DNA of 64,000 nt from Rhizobium laguerreae (GTDB taxonomy: Bacteria; Pseudomonadota; Alphaproteobacteria; Rhizobiales; Rhizobiaceae): the NCBI RefSeq assembly GCF_002008165.1, contig NZ_MRDM01000014.1, positions 868,001-932,000 of the forward strand. The letters are read 5' to 3'. The notes below the pieces were generated by a model. It was given only the letters and a program-made list of their open reading frames with translations, was not told the DNA's origin and did not search any database. The stretch's first letter is position 1, and each line of letters begins with the position of its first letter. Below, piece by piece: positions 34,718 through 43,380 of this stretch. A program made the translations under genes and the position numbers.

Positions 34718-35743
34718 TCATACCCTCCCGGCAAATGTAGGTTCGGCGCCTTCGCTTGTCTGCGAAGCCATGAGGCGCCTCGGATCGCGCGCGAGCCAGA
34801 CGGTGACCGTCAATCCCTGCCCGCTTTGCTGACCCGGATGAAGATCGACGACCTGCTCGACGTCGAGCCCGGCCTTGCGCAACCAATCGGACATCGCCTG
34901 GTGCGAAAAGCCGAGGCGGACATGTGCATGCTCGTCGCGGAGATATTCGAGCGTGTGCGGCGCAAGGTCGATGACCACGAGCCGGCCGCCCGGCCGGAGC
35001 ATGCGCGCCGCTTCCGCGATCGCAATCTCTGGCTGATCGAAGAAATGCAGCACCTGATGGATCGTCACCAGATCGAAATCCTGCCCCTCGAAAGGCAGGT
35101 TCAGGATATCGGCGTGGCGCACGGTGGCCTTGGTGATGCGGGACTTGTCGAGATTGGCGCGGGCCACGCTCAGCATGTCGCGGCTGGCATCGACGCCGGT
35201 CGCCCGGCGGTAGAGCCCGGACAAGAGTTCGAGGATGCGGCCGGTGCCGGTACCGAGGTCGAGCAGCGAATCGATCGGCTGGTTGCCGAGCAGCCGGATG
35301 ACGGCGGCGTCGACTTCCTCGTCGGCGGCATGCAGGCGGCGAAGCTCGTCCCATTCAGCCGCATTGCGGCTGAAATAGGCCTGCGCCCGCTCGGCGCGCT
35401 GGCGCTTGACCTGCGAAAGCCGCTCGCCGTCGCGAAGGATGGTCGGATCGTTCTCGGAGACATGCTTCAGCAGCGCCCGCACCAGCAGGGCCGCCTTGCC
35501 GTCCTGCTTGAGGCGGAAATAGGCCCAGGCCCCTTCCTGGTAGCGTTCGATCAGTTCGGCCTCGCCAAGCAGCTTCAGGTGGCGGGAGATGCGCGGTTGG
35601 GATTGGCCGAGGATTTCGGTAAGATCGGTCACCGTCAGGTCGCCGCCGTCAAGAAGCGCCAGAAGACGCAGGCGCGTGGGCTCGCCGGCCGCCTTCAAGA
35701 CGTCCACCAGCGCATCCAGTCCAAGCTTCAAGGGTTCGCTCAT
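34718..35743 (-). CDS. ArsR-family regulator fused to a SAM-dependent methyltransferase
   Basis: 341-residue two-domain protein. Residues 1-100 are an ArsR winged helix (AAGEPTRLRLLALL, LTVTDLTEILGQSQPRISRHLKLLGEAELIERYQEG); residues about 130-320 are a class I methyltransferase (LLDLGTGTGRILELL, GVDASRDML, VTIHQVLHFFDQPE). No ArsR metal-binding Cys pair is present, so the ligand is more likely SAM or SAH bound in the methyltransferase fold. It precedes metF in one operon and has a palindrome overlapping its promoter, suggesting feedback control of methionine-cycle genes. Confidence 0.88.
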   Translation of the reverse strand: MSEPLKLGLDALVDVLKAAGEPTRLRLLALLDGGDLTVTDLTEILGQSQPRISRHLKLLGEAELIERYQEGAWAYFRLKQDGKAALLVRALLKHVSENDPTILRDGERLSQVKRQRAERAQAYFSRNAAEWDELRRLHAADEEVDAAVIRLLGNQPIDSLLDLGTGTGRILELLSGLYRRATGVDASRDMLSVARANLDKSRITKATVRHADILNLPFEGQDFDLVTIHQVLHFFDQPEIAIAEAARMLRPGGRLVVIDLAPHTLEYLRDEHAHVRLGFSHQAMSDWLRKAGLDVEQVVDLHPGQQSGQGLTVTVWLARDPRRLMASQTSEGAEPTFAGRV

Positions 35744-35761
35744 CTTCGATCCAATCAAGAT

Positions 35762-35777
35762 ATAAAGATATCTTTAT
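35762..35777. promoter_or_regulatory. Palindromic operator of the ArsR-methyltransferase/metF operon
   Basis: ATAAAGATATCTTTAT, a perfect 16-bp palindrome, 18 bp upstream of the regulator's ATG. On the minus strand it sits within a possible promoter (TTCAAT about 17 bp before TATATC), so binding would block transcription. Perfect palindromes containing AAAGATATCTTT fit an ArsR-type dimer. Confidence 0.65.
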
Positions 35778-35856
35778 GTGAATTGAAAAGCGGTGGCAAG
35801 CGAGAATTCGCACTCTCCGCGAAATTGGCTGCTCAGATTGCGACAAGGCGCGACAT

Positions 35857-35883
35857 GAAAAAGCCCCGGCCGAACCGGGGCTT
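35857..35883 (-). terminator. Terminator of ettA
   Basis: AAGCCCCGG / CCGGGGCTT stem with a 5-nt loop, followed on the minus strand by TTTTTC. Lies 23 bp past the ettA stop and upstream of the ArsR gene. Confidence 0.85.
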
Positions 35884-35905
35884 CCGCAAGCAAAAATGAG
35901 TGAAA

Positions 35906-37555
35906 TCAGCGTGTCAGGCGCTTGTGAGCCTGGCTGCCCGGGTTGAGGGCGTCGGGGCCGAGACGGCGAACCTTGTCCTGTTCATAGTCCTCGAAGTTGC
36001 CTTCAAACCATTCGACGTGGCCGTCACCTTCGAAAGCGAGGATATGCGTCGCCAACCGGTCGAGGAACATGCGATCGTGGCTGATGATGATGGCGCAGCC
36101 GGCGAAGTTTTCCAGCGCGTTTTCCAGGGCACCCAGCGTTTCCGTATCGAGGTCGTTGGTCGGTTCGTCGAGCAGCAGAACGTTGCCGCCGGCCTTCAGC
36201 ATCTTGGCAAGGTGAACACGGTTGCGCTGACCACCGGAGAGATTGCCGACCTTCTGCTGCTGGTCGCCGCCCTTGAAGTTGAAGGCGCCGCAATAGGCAC
36301 GGGAGTTCATGTCGAACTTGCCGAGCTTGATGATTTCCGCACCGCCGGAGATTTCCTCCCAGACCGTCTTGTCGGCCGCAAGGGTGTCACGGCTCTGGTC
36401 GACATAACCGAGATGCACGGTCTCGCCGATGCGGATCGAACCGCCATCCGGCGTTTCCTGGCCGGTGATCATCCTGAATAGCGTCGTCTTGCCGGCGCCG
36501 TTCGGGCCGATGATGCCGACGATGCCGCCTGGCGGCAGCTTGATCGACAGGTCGTTGATCAGCGTGCGGCCCTCGAAACCCTTGGTGATGCCGTCCATCT
36601 CGATGACCACCTGGCCGAGGCGCTCGCTGACCGGAATGATGATCTGGGCGTCGCCGGGACGCTGCTTTTCGGCGGCATCCACCAGTTGCTCGTAGGACTT
36701 GATACGCGCCTTGGACTTGGCCTGACGAGCCTTCGGACTGGACGCGATCCATTCCTGTTCGCGGCTGATCGCCTTCTGGCGCGATGCGTCTTCGCGGCTT
36801 TCCTGCAGCATCCGCTTGGCTTTCGCCTGCAGGTAGGCCGAGTAGTTGCCTTCGTAGGGGATGCCACGGCCGCGGTCGAGTTCGAGGATCCATCCGGTGA
36901 CGTTGTCCAGGAAGTAGCGATCGTGGGTAATCATCATCACGGCGCCCGGATAGTCGCGCAGATGTTTTTCGAGCCAGGCAATGGTTTCGGCGTCCAGGTG
37001 GTTGGTCGGTTCGTCGAGCAGCAGCAGATCCGGCTGCGAAAGCAGCAGGCGGCAGAGCGCGACACGGCGGCGCTCACCGCCGGAAAGGCTGGTGACTTCG
37101 GCGTCGCGCGGCGGGCAGCGCAGGGCTTCCATAGCCATCTCGACCTGGCTTTCCAGATCCCAAAGATTCTGGCTGTCGATGACATCCTGAAGCTTGGCGC
37201 CCTCTTCCGCCGTCTCGTCGGAATAGTTCATCATCAATTCATTGTAGCGATCGAGGACGGCCGTCTTCGAGGCAACGCCTTCCATGACATTCTCGAACAC
37301 CGTCTTGTTGGGATCGAGATGCGGCTCCTGCTCCAGATAGCCGACCGTCGCACCTTCGGCGAGCCAGGCTTCGCCGGTATACTCCTTGTCCTGGCCTGCG
37401 ATGATGCGCAGCACGGTGGATTTACCCGCGCCGTTCGGACCAAGGATACCGATCTTGGCATCCGGGTAGAACGAAAGGTGGATATTCTCCAGGATCTTCT
37501 TGTTGCCATAGGCCTTGTTGAGGCCGGACATATGATAGATGAACTGACGTGCCAT
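35906..37555 (-). CDS. ettA: Energy-dependent translational throttle protein EttA (ABC-F)
   Basis: Soluble ABC-F ATPase that binds the ribosomal E site and gates the first elongation step according to ADP/ATP. The 549-residue product has two ABC domains: Walker A GPNGAGKST (about 38-46) and GPNGAGKTT (about 350-358), signatures LSGGERRRVALCRLL and LSGGQRNRVHLAKML, with LLLDEPTNHLDAE and LLLDEPTNDLDTE. The linker with SPKARQAKSKARIKSYEQL is the P-site tRNA-interaction motif of this subfamily. No membrane domain is present. Monocistronic. Confidence 0.95.
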   Translation of the reverse strand: MARQFIYHMSGLNKAYGNKKILENIHLSFYPDAKIGILGPNGAGKSTVLRIIAGQDKEYTGEAWLAEGATVGYLEQEPHLDPNKTVFENVMEGVASKTAVLDRYNELMMNYSDETAEEGAKLQDVIDSQNLWDLESQVEMAMEALRCPPRDAEVTSLSGGERRRVALCRLLLSQPDLLLLDEPTNHLDAETIAWLEKHLRDYPGAVMMITHDRYFLDNVTGWILELDRGRGIPYEGNYSAYLQAKAKRMLQESREDASRQKAISREQEWIASSPKARQAKSKARIKSYEQLVDAAEKQRPGDAQIIIPVSERLGQVVIEMDGITKGFEGRTLINDLSIKLPPGGIVGIIGPNGAGKTTLFRMITGQETPDGGSIRIGETVHLGYVDQSRDTLAADKTVWEEISGGAEIIKLGKFDMNSRAYCGAFNFKGGDQQQKVGNLSGGQRNRVHLAKMLKAGGNVLLLDEPTNDLDTETLGALENALENFAGCAIIISHDRMFLDRLATHILAFEGDGHVEWFEGNFEDYEQDKVRRLGPDALNPGSQAHKRLTR

Positions 37556-37653
37556 GCTGCGCTGCTCCGGGCGGGAAACTTCGATTGTGCCGCTATGTAG
37601 GCGAAACAGCGCCTGCGGGCAACGCCGAAACCCGGTTTACTCAGGATTTCCGG

Positions 37654-38394
37654 TCAAAAGCCCGCAGCGTCGACGACGCCCTCGTCACAGCCGAACGATG
37701 TTTTTCCAGCGCCCTGGATCAGATCGGCGAGGCCGGCACTTTTCGCCGATGCCGCCCCCGCGGCTTCCGAAAGCCCGATAGTCAGTTCGCTGATCATCCT
37801 GACATTGCCGGCCCGCCGGCAGCTCATCTTGACGCGGTCGCCGGCACCCAGCCCGAAGCTCTTGTCGAAAGCCGCCTTGATCGCATCGGCCTTGACCGGC
37901 TTGCCGATATTGGCAGCGAAGAGATCGCGCACGGCCGACGCGTTGAGTGCGCCCACGAGATGCATGCCGACGCCGAAATAGTCGTCGGCGCTCATCTTCG
38001 TGCAGGTGCCATGCTTCACCCATTCATGCCGTTCCAGGCCGGATTGCGTGCCGGGCATCGCCTTTGCCAGCGCCGTCTTCGTCTCGGCCGCAAGCGTGAC
38101 CTCCGGCAGCTTGTTCCAGTCGCCATCCTTGTCGGCGGCCTTCTGCTCGGCGCTCACGCCGCAATAATCCTGCCGCATCGGCCAAAGTCCGTGCAACGAA
38201 AAGTTCGTCGCGTCGGGGCGCTCGCCGGTCTGGCTCGCACACTCGGCCTTCTTCTGGTTCGTCTGACAAAAGGCCGGCTGCCAGCTTGCCGCAAGAATGA
38301 AGCGGGTGCGCCCGCCAGCCTCCTGCGCCACGGCGGCGCCGGCAACAATCATCGACACGGCAAACGTCAAGGTACGCAACTGCATGCTGCTCAT
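37654..38394 (-). CDS. Secreted ribonuclease T2
   Basis: 246-residue endoribonuclease with a signal peptide (MSSMQLRTLTFAVSMIVAGAAVAQ). Both T2 active-site segments are intact: FSLHGLWP (His near 68, CAS I) and HEWVKHGTC (His near 121 with Glu and Lys, CAS II). The Cys residues (CQTN, AEC, DYCG, GTC, MSC, FGC) would form periplasmic disulfides. T2 enzymes cleave single-stranded RNA non-specifically, so this likely scavenges RNA outside the cytoplasm. ATG 38394 follows GGGGGTTGAA. The neighbouring hydrolase diverges from it. Confidence 0.92.
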   Translation of the reverse strand: MSSMQLRTLTFAVSMIVAGAAVAQEAGGRTRFILAASWQPAFCQTNQKKAECASQTGERPDATNFSLHGLWPMRQDYCGVSAEQKAADKDGDWNKLPEVTLAAETKTALAKAMPGTQSGLERHEWVKHGTCTKMSADDYFGVGMHLVGALNASAVRDLFAANIGKPVKADAIKAAFDKSFGLGAGDRVKMSCRRAGNVRMISELTIGLSEAAGAASAKSAGLADLIQGAGKTSFGCDEGVVDAAGF

Positions 38395-38553
38395 TTCAAC
38401 CCCCAAAAAAAGAACAATACAGGAACAAATAAGCATCAAAATCAAAAGGCCGCAACCCTGAATCGCAACAAGGCCGCAAATTGTTATCAGATAATCAAAT
38501 GCCGATGTTGCAATTACCCGGCGATCTGGTCTGTTGTCGCCGGGAGGACCCAC

Positions 38554-39483
38554 ATGTTTTCTGAAACGCAAAGGCTGGCCGTGCCAGGGGCGTCGCTGGC
38601 CTATCACCATGCTGAGGCCATCACCCCTCCGCGCGGCATCCTGTTGATATCCCATGGCTTGGCCGAACATTCGAAACGATACCACTCCTTTGCCGAGTCC
38701 ATGGCGGCGCGCGGCTATCATGTCTATGCTCATGATCACCGAGGCCACGGCGAGACGACGGCGCCCGATGCGCCGATCGGCCGCTTCGCCCGACGCAGTG
38801 GCGCCGAAAGGGTAATCGGCGACGTCGTCGCCATGCGCGGCCATGCGGCCTCCCGCCATCCCGGCCTGCCGGTGATCCTTTTCGGCCATTCGATGGGCGG
38901 CCTCATCGCTCTCAACGCTGCCGTCACGGCTCCGGCCGACTTCGACGCCGTCGCCGTCTGGAATTCGAATTTCGCCGTCGGCCTTGCCGGCCGCGCCGCC
39001 CAGGCGATCCTGCTTGCCGAGCGCATGTTGAAGGGCTCCGACGTGCCGAGCGGCTTGCTGCCGAAGCTCACCTTCGGCACCTGGGGCAAATCCATTTCCG
39101 GCCGCCGCACCGAGTTCGACTGGTTGACGCGCAGACCTGATGAAGTCGACAAATATGTCGCCGATCCGCTCTGCGGCTTTGCCGCCTCGGTCTCTCTCTG
39201 GCTCGATCTTTTCGAACTGACCTTCCGGGCGCCGCAGAAAACCCACCTCGACCGGCTGCCCCGGAACATGCCGATCCATCTCGTCGGCGGCGGAGAAGAC
39301 CCGGCGACGGAGCGTGGAAAAGCCGTGCTCTGGCTGTCAAACCATTTGAAAGGCCGAGGCTTCTCCCGTATCAGCACTGAGATATATCAGGACGTGCGGC
39401 ACGAAACACTGAATGAGATCGGCGCGGATGCGGCGATCGCAGCCTTTGCGGACTGGTGCGACAGGGCCGTCGCAAGATCCTGA
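38554..39483 (+). CDS. Alpha/beta hydrolase, monoacylglycerol-lipase-like
   Basis: 309-residue hydrolase with the serine hydrolase_4 layout: LLISHGLAEHSKRYHSFAE (oxyanion HG), AHDHRGHGET, the nucleophile elbow FGHSMGG (Ser about 112), DPAT in the acidic position and RHETLNE with the catalytic His. These are hallmarks of lysophospholipase/monoacylglycerol lipase relatives. No signal peptide is visible. ATG 38554 follows CGGGAGGACC; the open frame continues upstream across RNase T2 DNA but is antisense noise. Confidence 0.88.
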   Translation: MFSETQRLAVPGASLAYHHAEAITPPRGILLISHGLAEHSKRYHSFAESMAARGYHVYAHDHRGHGETTAPDAPIGRFARRSGAERVIGDVVAMRGHAASRHPGLPVILFGHSMGGLIALNAAVTAPADFDAVAVWNSNFAVGLAGRAAQAILLAERMLKGSDVPSGLLPKLTFGTWGKSISGRRTEFDWLTRRPDEVDKYVADPLCGFAASVSLWLDLFELTFRAPQKTHLDRLPRNMPIHLVGGGEDPATERGKAVLWLSNHLKGRGFSRISTEIYQDVRHETLNEIGADAAIAAFADWCDRAVARS

Positions 39484-39519
39484 GCGATCAATATCCTGAG
39501 TGACCAATATCCTGAGTAC
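39477..39519. repeat. Short tandem repeat ATCCTGAG-YGAYCAAT
   Basis: Two full copies of a 16-bp unit (39477-39492, 39493-39508) differing at two bases and a partial third (39509-39519). The first copy includes the hydrolase stop codon. Confidence 0.7.
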
Positions 39520-39531
39520 AGGGATTTCATC

Positions 39532-40488
39532 ATGAACAGCACCTCCGCCCGCCCCGTTTCGTCCGCCTCCGACGTGACGATGGGGCTTGTGCTGATGTTT
39601 ATCTCGGTGATGTTCTCGCCGCTCATCGATATTTTCGCCAAGCTTGCCATCGTCACCGTCCCATCCGCGGAGATCACCGCCGGCCGCTTCGCCGTACAGG
39701 CGCTCTGCATGCTGCCGATTGTGATATGGCGGCGCAGCTTTGCCGATTTTTCCTGGCACCAAAACATGTTCCATGCCATCCGCGGCGCGATCATCACGAT
39801 CTCGATGATCTCCTTCGTCACCACGCTGAAATACATGGCGGTCGCCGACGCGATTGCGATCTTCTTCGTCGAACCGATCATGCTGACGATCCTCAGCGGT
39901 ATCTTCCTGAAGGAGACGATCGGCTGGCGGCGTTACACTGCCTGCGGCGTCGGCTTCTTCGGAGCGATGCTGATCATCCAGCCGAGTTTCGAAGAGGTCG
40001 GCTACATCGCGCTCCTGCCTGTCGTCAGCGCACTCTGTATTGCGATCTTCGTGCTGATGACCCGCGTCCTCTCGCACAGAGAAGACCCCTGGGCGATGCA
40101 GTTCCAAATGGGCATGTGGGGCCTGCTCTTCTGTGCCGTCCTGCTTTTCCTGGGCCAGGGAACCGGCTCCGATCTCTTCGACCCCGTCATGCCGGAAGGC
40201 CGCGCCTGGTTCTTTGTCGCCGGCGTCGGCGCCATGGCCGCGATATCGGGCATCATCGGCGTCTATGCCTATCGCGCAGCGCCGGCATCGACGCTGGCAC
40301 CGCTGCAATATTTCGAGATCGTCTCGGCGACGATCTTCGCCTGGCTGGTCTTCGGCGACTTTCCGGATGGCGTGAAATGGCTCGGCATTGCCATTATCGT
40401 GGCATCGGGCTTCTACATCCTCTGGCGCGAGCGCCGCTTTGCTTCAAAGCCTGTATCCGATACATCTGAGGTGACGCTGGCGCCGTAG
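39532..40488 (+). CDS. DMT/EamA-family transporter
   Basis: 318-residue ten-helix protein with two EamA domains (MGLVLMFISVMFSPLIDIFAKLA at the start; the second repeat begins near MQFQMGMWGLLFCAVLL). ISFVTTLKYMAVADAIAIFFVEPIMLTIL is the usual helix 3-4 signature. It lacks a paralogue-like relationship to the other DMT protein in this window beyond the shared fold. Substrate unknown. It is 17 bp before a CoA-transferase gene in the same direction and may share its transcript. Confidence 0.88.
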   Translation: MNSTSARPVSSASDVTMGLVLMFISVMFSPLIDIFAKLAIVTVPSAEITAGRFAVQALCMLPIVIWRRSFADFSWHQNMFHAIRGAIITISMISFVTTLKYMAVADAIAIFFVEPIMLTILSGIFLKETIGWRRYTACGVGFFGAMLIIQPSFEEVGYIALLPVVSALCIAIFVLMTRVLSHREDPWAMQFQMGMWGLLFCAVLLFLGQGTGSDLFDPVMPEGRAWFFVAGVGAMAAISGIIGVYAYRAAPASTLAPLQYFEIVSATIFAWLVFGDFPDGVKWLGIAIIVASGFYILWRERRFASKPVSDTSEVTLAP

Positions 40489-40505
40489 ATATTGCCGGGA
40501 GGAAT

Positions 40506-41708
40506 ATGACAGAGACCGTGACCAAAAAGCCGCCGCTTGCCGGCATCCGGGTGGTCGAGCTTGCCCGTGTGCTCGCCGGCCCTTGGGCGGGACAGATGCT
40601 CGCCGATCTCGGTGCCGACGTCATCAAGGTCGAAAATCCCGACGGCGGCGACGATACGCGCCAATGGGGGCCACCCTTCGTAGAGGGCGCCGACGGCGAG
40701 AATCTCTCGGCTGCCTATTATCACGCCGCCAATCGAGGCAAGCGCTCCGTCACCGCCGACCTGAAGAGTACCGAAGGCCAGGATCTCGTCCGCCGCCTCG
40801 TCTCCACCGCCGACGTGGTCATAGAGAATTTCAAGCTCGGCGGCCTCGTCAAATACGGGCTCGATTATGACAGCCTGCGCAAGATCAATCCGAAGCTCGT
40901 CTATTGCTCGATCACCGGCTTCGGCCAGAACGGCCCTTATGCCAGCCTCGCCGGCTACGATTATATCGTCCAGGGCATGTCCGGCTTCATGTCGATCACC
41001 GGTGAGCCGGACGGCCAGCCGATGAAGGCAGGCGTCGCCATCGCCGATATATTCACCGGCATCTATGCCGTCTCGGCGATCGAAGCCGCTCTGATCCATG
41101 CCCTGAAGACCGGTGAAGGCCAGTTGGTCGACATGGCTCTTCTTGACGTGCAATCGGCCGTGCTCGCCAATCAGAACATGAATTACCTGGTCTCCGGCGA
41201 GGCGCCGACCCGCCTCGGCAATGCCCATCCCAATATCTCGCCCTATGAGGTCGTGCCGACGGCGGACGGGTACCTCATTCTCGCAGTTGGAAACGACGGC
41301 CAGTTCCGTCGCCTCTGCACCCTCCTCGGCCTGGAGGCGATCGCCGGCGACGAGCGTTTCGCCACCAACAAGGCCCGCGTCGGCAATCGCGGCGAAGTGC
41401 GGCGCCTCGTCTCCACCGAAACGTTGAAATGGCAGAAGGCGGATCTGCTGAAGGCCTGTGAAGAAAACGCGGTTCCATCAGGCGCAATCAATACAATCGA
41501 GGAAATGTTCGCCCATCCGCAGGTACAGGCTCGCGGCCTGCGCATCGACCTTGCGGATGCCGCCGGCACCGTGATCCCCGGTGTCAGGACGCCTGTGGTG
41601 CTGTCGGAGACGCCGCTGCGTTATATCAGGCCGAGCCCGCGTCTCGGTGAACACCAGGCAGAAATTCTGGCGGAACTCGCCGAGCGCGAGAGGAAGGCAT
41701 CGTCATGA
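40506..41708 (+). CDS. CaiB/BaiF family (class III) CoA-transferase
   Basis: 400-residue CoA-transferase with the family N-terminus PLAGIRVVELARVLAGPWAGQMLADLGADVIKVENP, the ITGFGQNGPYA stretch, and the probable catalytic Asp 181 in GVAIADIFTGIYA, which would carry the acyl anhydride. C-terminal ELEFxxxGAINTIEEMFAHPQV matches formyl-CoA or succinyl-CoA:carboxylate transferases of this class. The substrate acid is unknown. It overlaps or adjoins the TPP enzyme gene downstream, implying a joint pathway. Confidence 0.9.
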   Translation: MTETVTKKPPLAGIRVVELARVLAGPWAGQMLADLGADVIKVENPDGGDDTRQWGPPFVEGADGENLSAAYYHAANRGKRSVTADLKSTEGQDLVRRLVSTADVVIENFKLGGLVKYGLDYDSLRKINPKLVYCSITGFGQNGPYASLAGYDYIVQGMSGFMSITGEPDGQPMKAGVAIADIFTGIYAVSAIEAALIHALKTGEGQLVDMALLDVQSAVLANQNMNYLVSGEAPTRLGNAHPNISPYEVVPTADGYLILAVGNDGQFRRLCTLLGLEAIAGDERFATNKARVGNRGEVRRLVSTETLKWQKADLLKACEENAVPSGAINTIEEMFAHPQVQARGLRIDLADAAGTVIPGVRTPVVLSETPLRYIRPSPRLGEHQAEILAELAERERKASS

Positions 41709-41727
41709 AGAAGGCATCGTCATGAAG
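41694..41727 (+). repeat. 17-bp tandem duplication at a gene junction
   Basis: AAGGCATCGTCATGAAG occurs twice back to back (41694-41710 and 41711-41727). The first copy holds the CoA-transferase stop (ATGA), the second the likely TPP-enzyme start. Confidence 0.9.
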
Positions 41728-43380
41728 AAGACTGGCGGGGAACTGATCGTCGAGGCGCTGAAGGCGAACGGCGTCAAGCGTCTCTCCTGCGTGCCCGGCG
41801 AGAGCTTCCTTGCGGTGCTCGACGCGTTGCGCGACAGCGATATCGACGTCCTCGTCTGCCGCCAGGAGGGCGGAGCGGCGATGATGGCGGATTGTTGGGG
41901 CAGGCTGACCGGCGAACCCGGCATTTGCATGGTGACCCGTGGCCCCGGCGCCACCAACGCCTCCGCCGGCCTGCATATCGCCAAGCAGGACTCGATCCCG
42001 ATGATCCTGTTCATCGGCCAGGTACAGCGGGAAGCGCGTGAGCGCGAGGCCTTCCAGGAGGTCGAGTTCCGCCGCGCCTTCACCGAATTCGCCAAATGGG
42101 TGGGCGAGATCGACGATGCCGCCCGTATTCCCGAGTTCGTCACCCGCGCCTTTGCGGTCGCAACCTCCGGCCGTCCCGGCCCTGTCGTGCTGACGCTGCC
42201 TGAGGACATGCTGCGCGATGAGGTCGAGGCCCCCCGCGCCAGGCACTATGCCAATGTCGAGGCCCATCCCGGCCGCCGCCAGATCGACGATTTCTATCTC
42301 CGCCTGCTGAAAGCCGAGCGGCCGATGGTAATCCTTGGCGGCACACGCTGGGATGCTGATGCCGTCGCCGATTTTCAGAGCTTCGCCGAGCGTTTCCAAC
42401 TGCCCATCGGCTGCTCCTTCCGCCGGCAGATGCTGTTCGATCATCTCCATCCCTGCTATGCCGGCGATGTCGGCATCGGCATCAATCCGGTGCTGGCAAA
42501 GGAGATCAAGGAGAGCGACCTGCTGATCCTGCTTGGCAGCCGCATGTCGGAAATGCCGTCCTCGTCCTATACGCTGATCGACATCCCCTACCCCCAGCAA
42601 TCGCTGGTGCATATCTATCCCGACCCTTCGGAGCTCGGCCGCATCTACCGTCCGGATCTTGCCATCTGCGCAGCACCTGCCGAATTCGTGGCCGCCCTCG
42701 CCGATCTGGAAGCGCCGGCCGAACCGCATTGGACCGAGCGCACCGCCCGCCTGCACCAGGCCTATCTCGCCTGGTCGACGCCACCATCGACAGGTCCGGG
42801 CGCCGTCCATATGGGGCCGATCATGGAATGGCTGGAGGCCAATACCGGACCGCAGACGATCTTCACCAATGGTGCGGGCAACTACGCCACCTGGGTGCAC
42901 CGCTTCCATCGTTTCCGCCGCTTCAACACCCAAGCCGCCCCCACCTCAGGCTCGATGGGTTACGGCCTGCCGGCCGCCGTCGCCGCCAAGCGGCTCTTTC
43001 CCGAGCGCGAGGTCATCTGCTTTGCCGGCGACGGCTGCTTCCTGATGCACGGCCAGGAATTCGCCACCGCCATCCGCTACGGCCTGCCGATCATCGTAGT
43101 CGTCGTCAACAACGGCATCTACGGCACGATCCGCATGCATCAGGAGCGCGAGTATCCCGGCCGCGTCAGCAGCACCGATTTGACCAATCCCGACTTCGCA
43201 GCCCTTGCCCGCGCCTATGGCGGCCATGGCGAGACGGTGGAGACGACGGCGGATTTCGCCCCGGCCTTCGAGCGGGCGCGCGCCAGTGGTAAACCCGCGA
43301 TTATCGAAATCAAGCTCGATCCCGAAGCGATCACGCCGACGCGCACGCTCTCCGAAATTGCGCAAACAAAAAGCCGGTGA
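41722..43380 (+). CDS. Thiamine pyrophosphate-dependent enzyme, acetolactate-synthase-like
   Basis: 552-residue member of the ALS/POX/benzoylformate-decarboxylase superfamily. It has the N-terminal Pyr domain with the catalytic Glu in CRQEGGAAMMA (near 51), TRGPGATNASAGL, a central domain VILGGTRW, and the C-terminal PP domain with GDGCFLMHGQEFATA and VVVVNNGIYG (about 435-466), the Mg-TPP motif. Its FAD-binding ALS-specific residues cannot be judged by eye. It is not an oxalyl-CoA decarboxylase by motif comparison. ATG 41722 (MKKTGGEL) is the start; an out-of-frame ATG at 41705 in the duplicated 17 bp ends after six codons. Confidence 0.85.
   Translation: MKKTGGELIVEALKANGVKRLSCVPGESFLAVLDALRDSDIDVLVCRQEGGAAMMADCWGRLTGEPGICMVTRGPGATNASAGLHIAKQDSIPMILFIGQVQREAREREAFQEVEFRRAFTEFAKWVGEIDDAARIPEFVTRAFAVATSGRPGPVVLTLPEDMLRDEVEAPRARHYANVEAHPGRRQIDDFYLRLLKAERPMVILGGTRWDADAVADFQSFAERFQLPIGCSFRRQMLFDHLHPCYAGDVGIGINPVLAKEIKESDLLILLGSRMSEMPSSSYTLIDIPYPQQSLVHIYPDPSELGRIYRPDLAICAAPAEFVAALADLEAPAEPHWTERTARLHQAYLAWSTPPSTGPGAVHMGPIMEWLEANTGPQTIFTNGAGNYATWVHRFHRFRRFNTQAAPTSGSMGYGLPAAVAAKRLFPEREVICFAGDGCFLMHGQEFATAIRYGLPIIVVVVNNGIYGTIRMHQEREYPGRVSSTDLTNPDFAALARAYGGHGETVETTADFAPAFERARASGKPAIIEIKLDPEAITPTRTLSEIAQTKSR

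Noticed and set aside
34717..34740. SAM riboswitch before metF
   Set aside because: metF follows the ArsR gene with almost no gap, so there is no leader in which one could fold.
37549..38553. Upstream extension of the lipase-like gene across the RNase T2 gene
   Set aside because: It runs antisense to RNase T2, has no family similarity, and ATG 38554 has a good ribosome binding site.
41722..43380. Oxalyl-CoA decarboxylase (oxc) with frc
   Set aside because: The CoA-transferase neighbour suggests it, but the TPP enzyme lacks Oxc-like sequence around the active site; kept as acetolactate-synthase-like.
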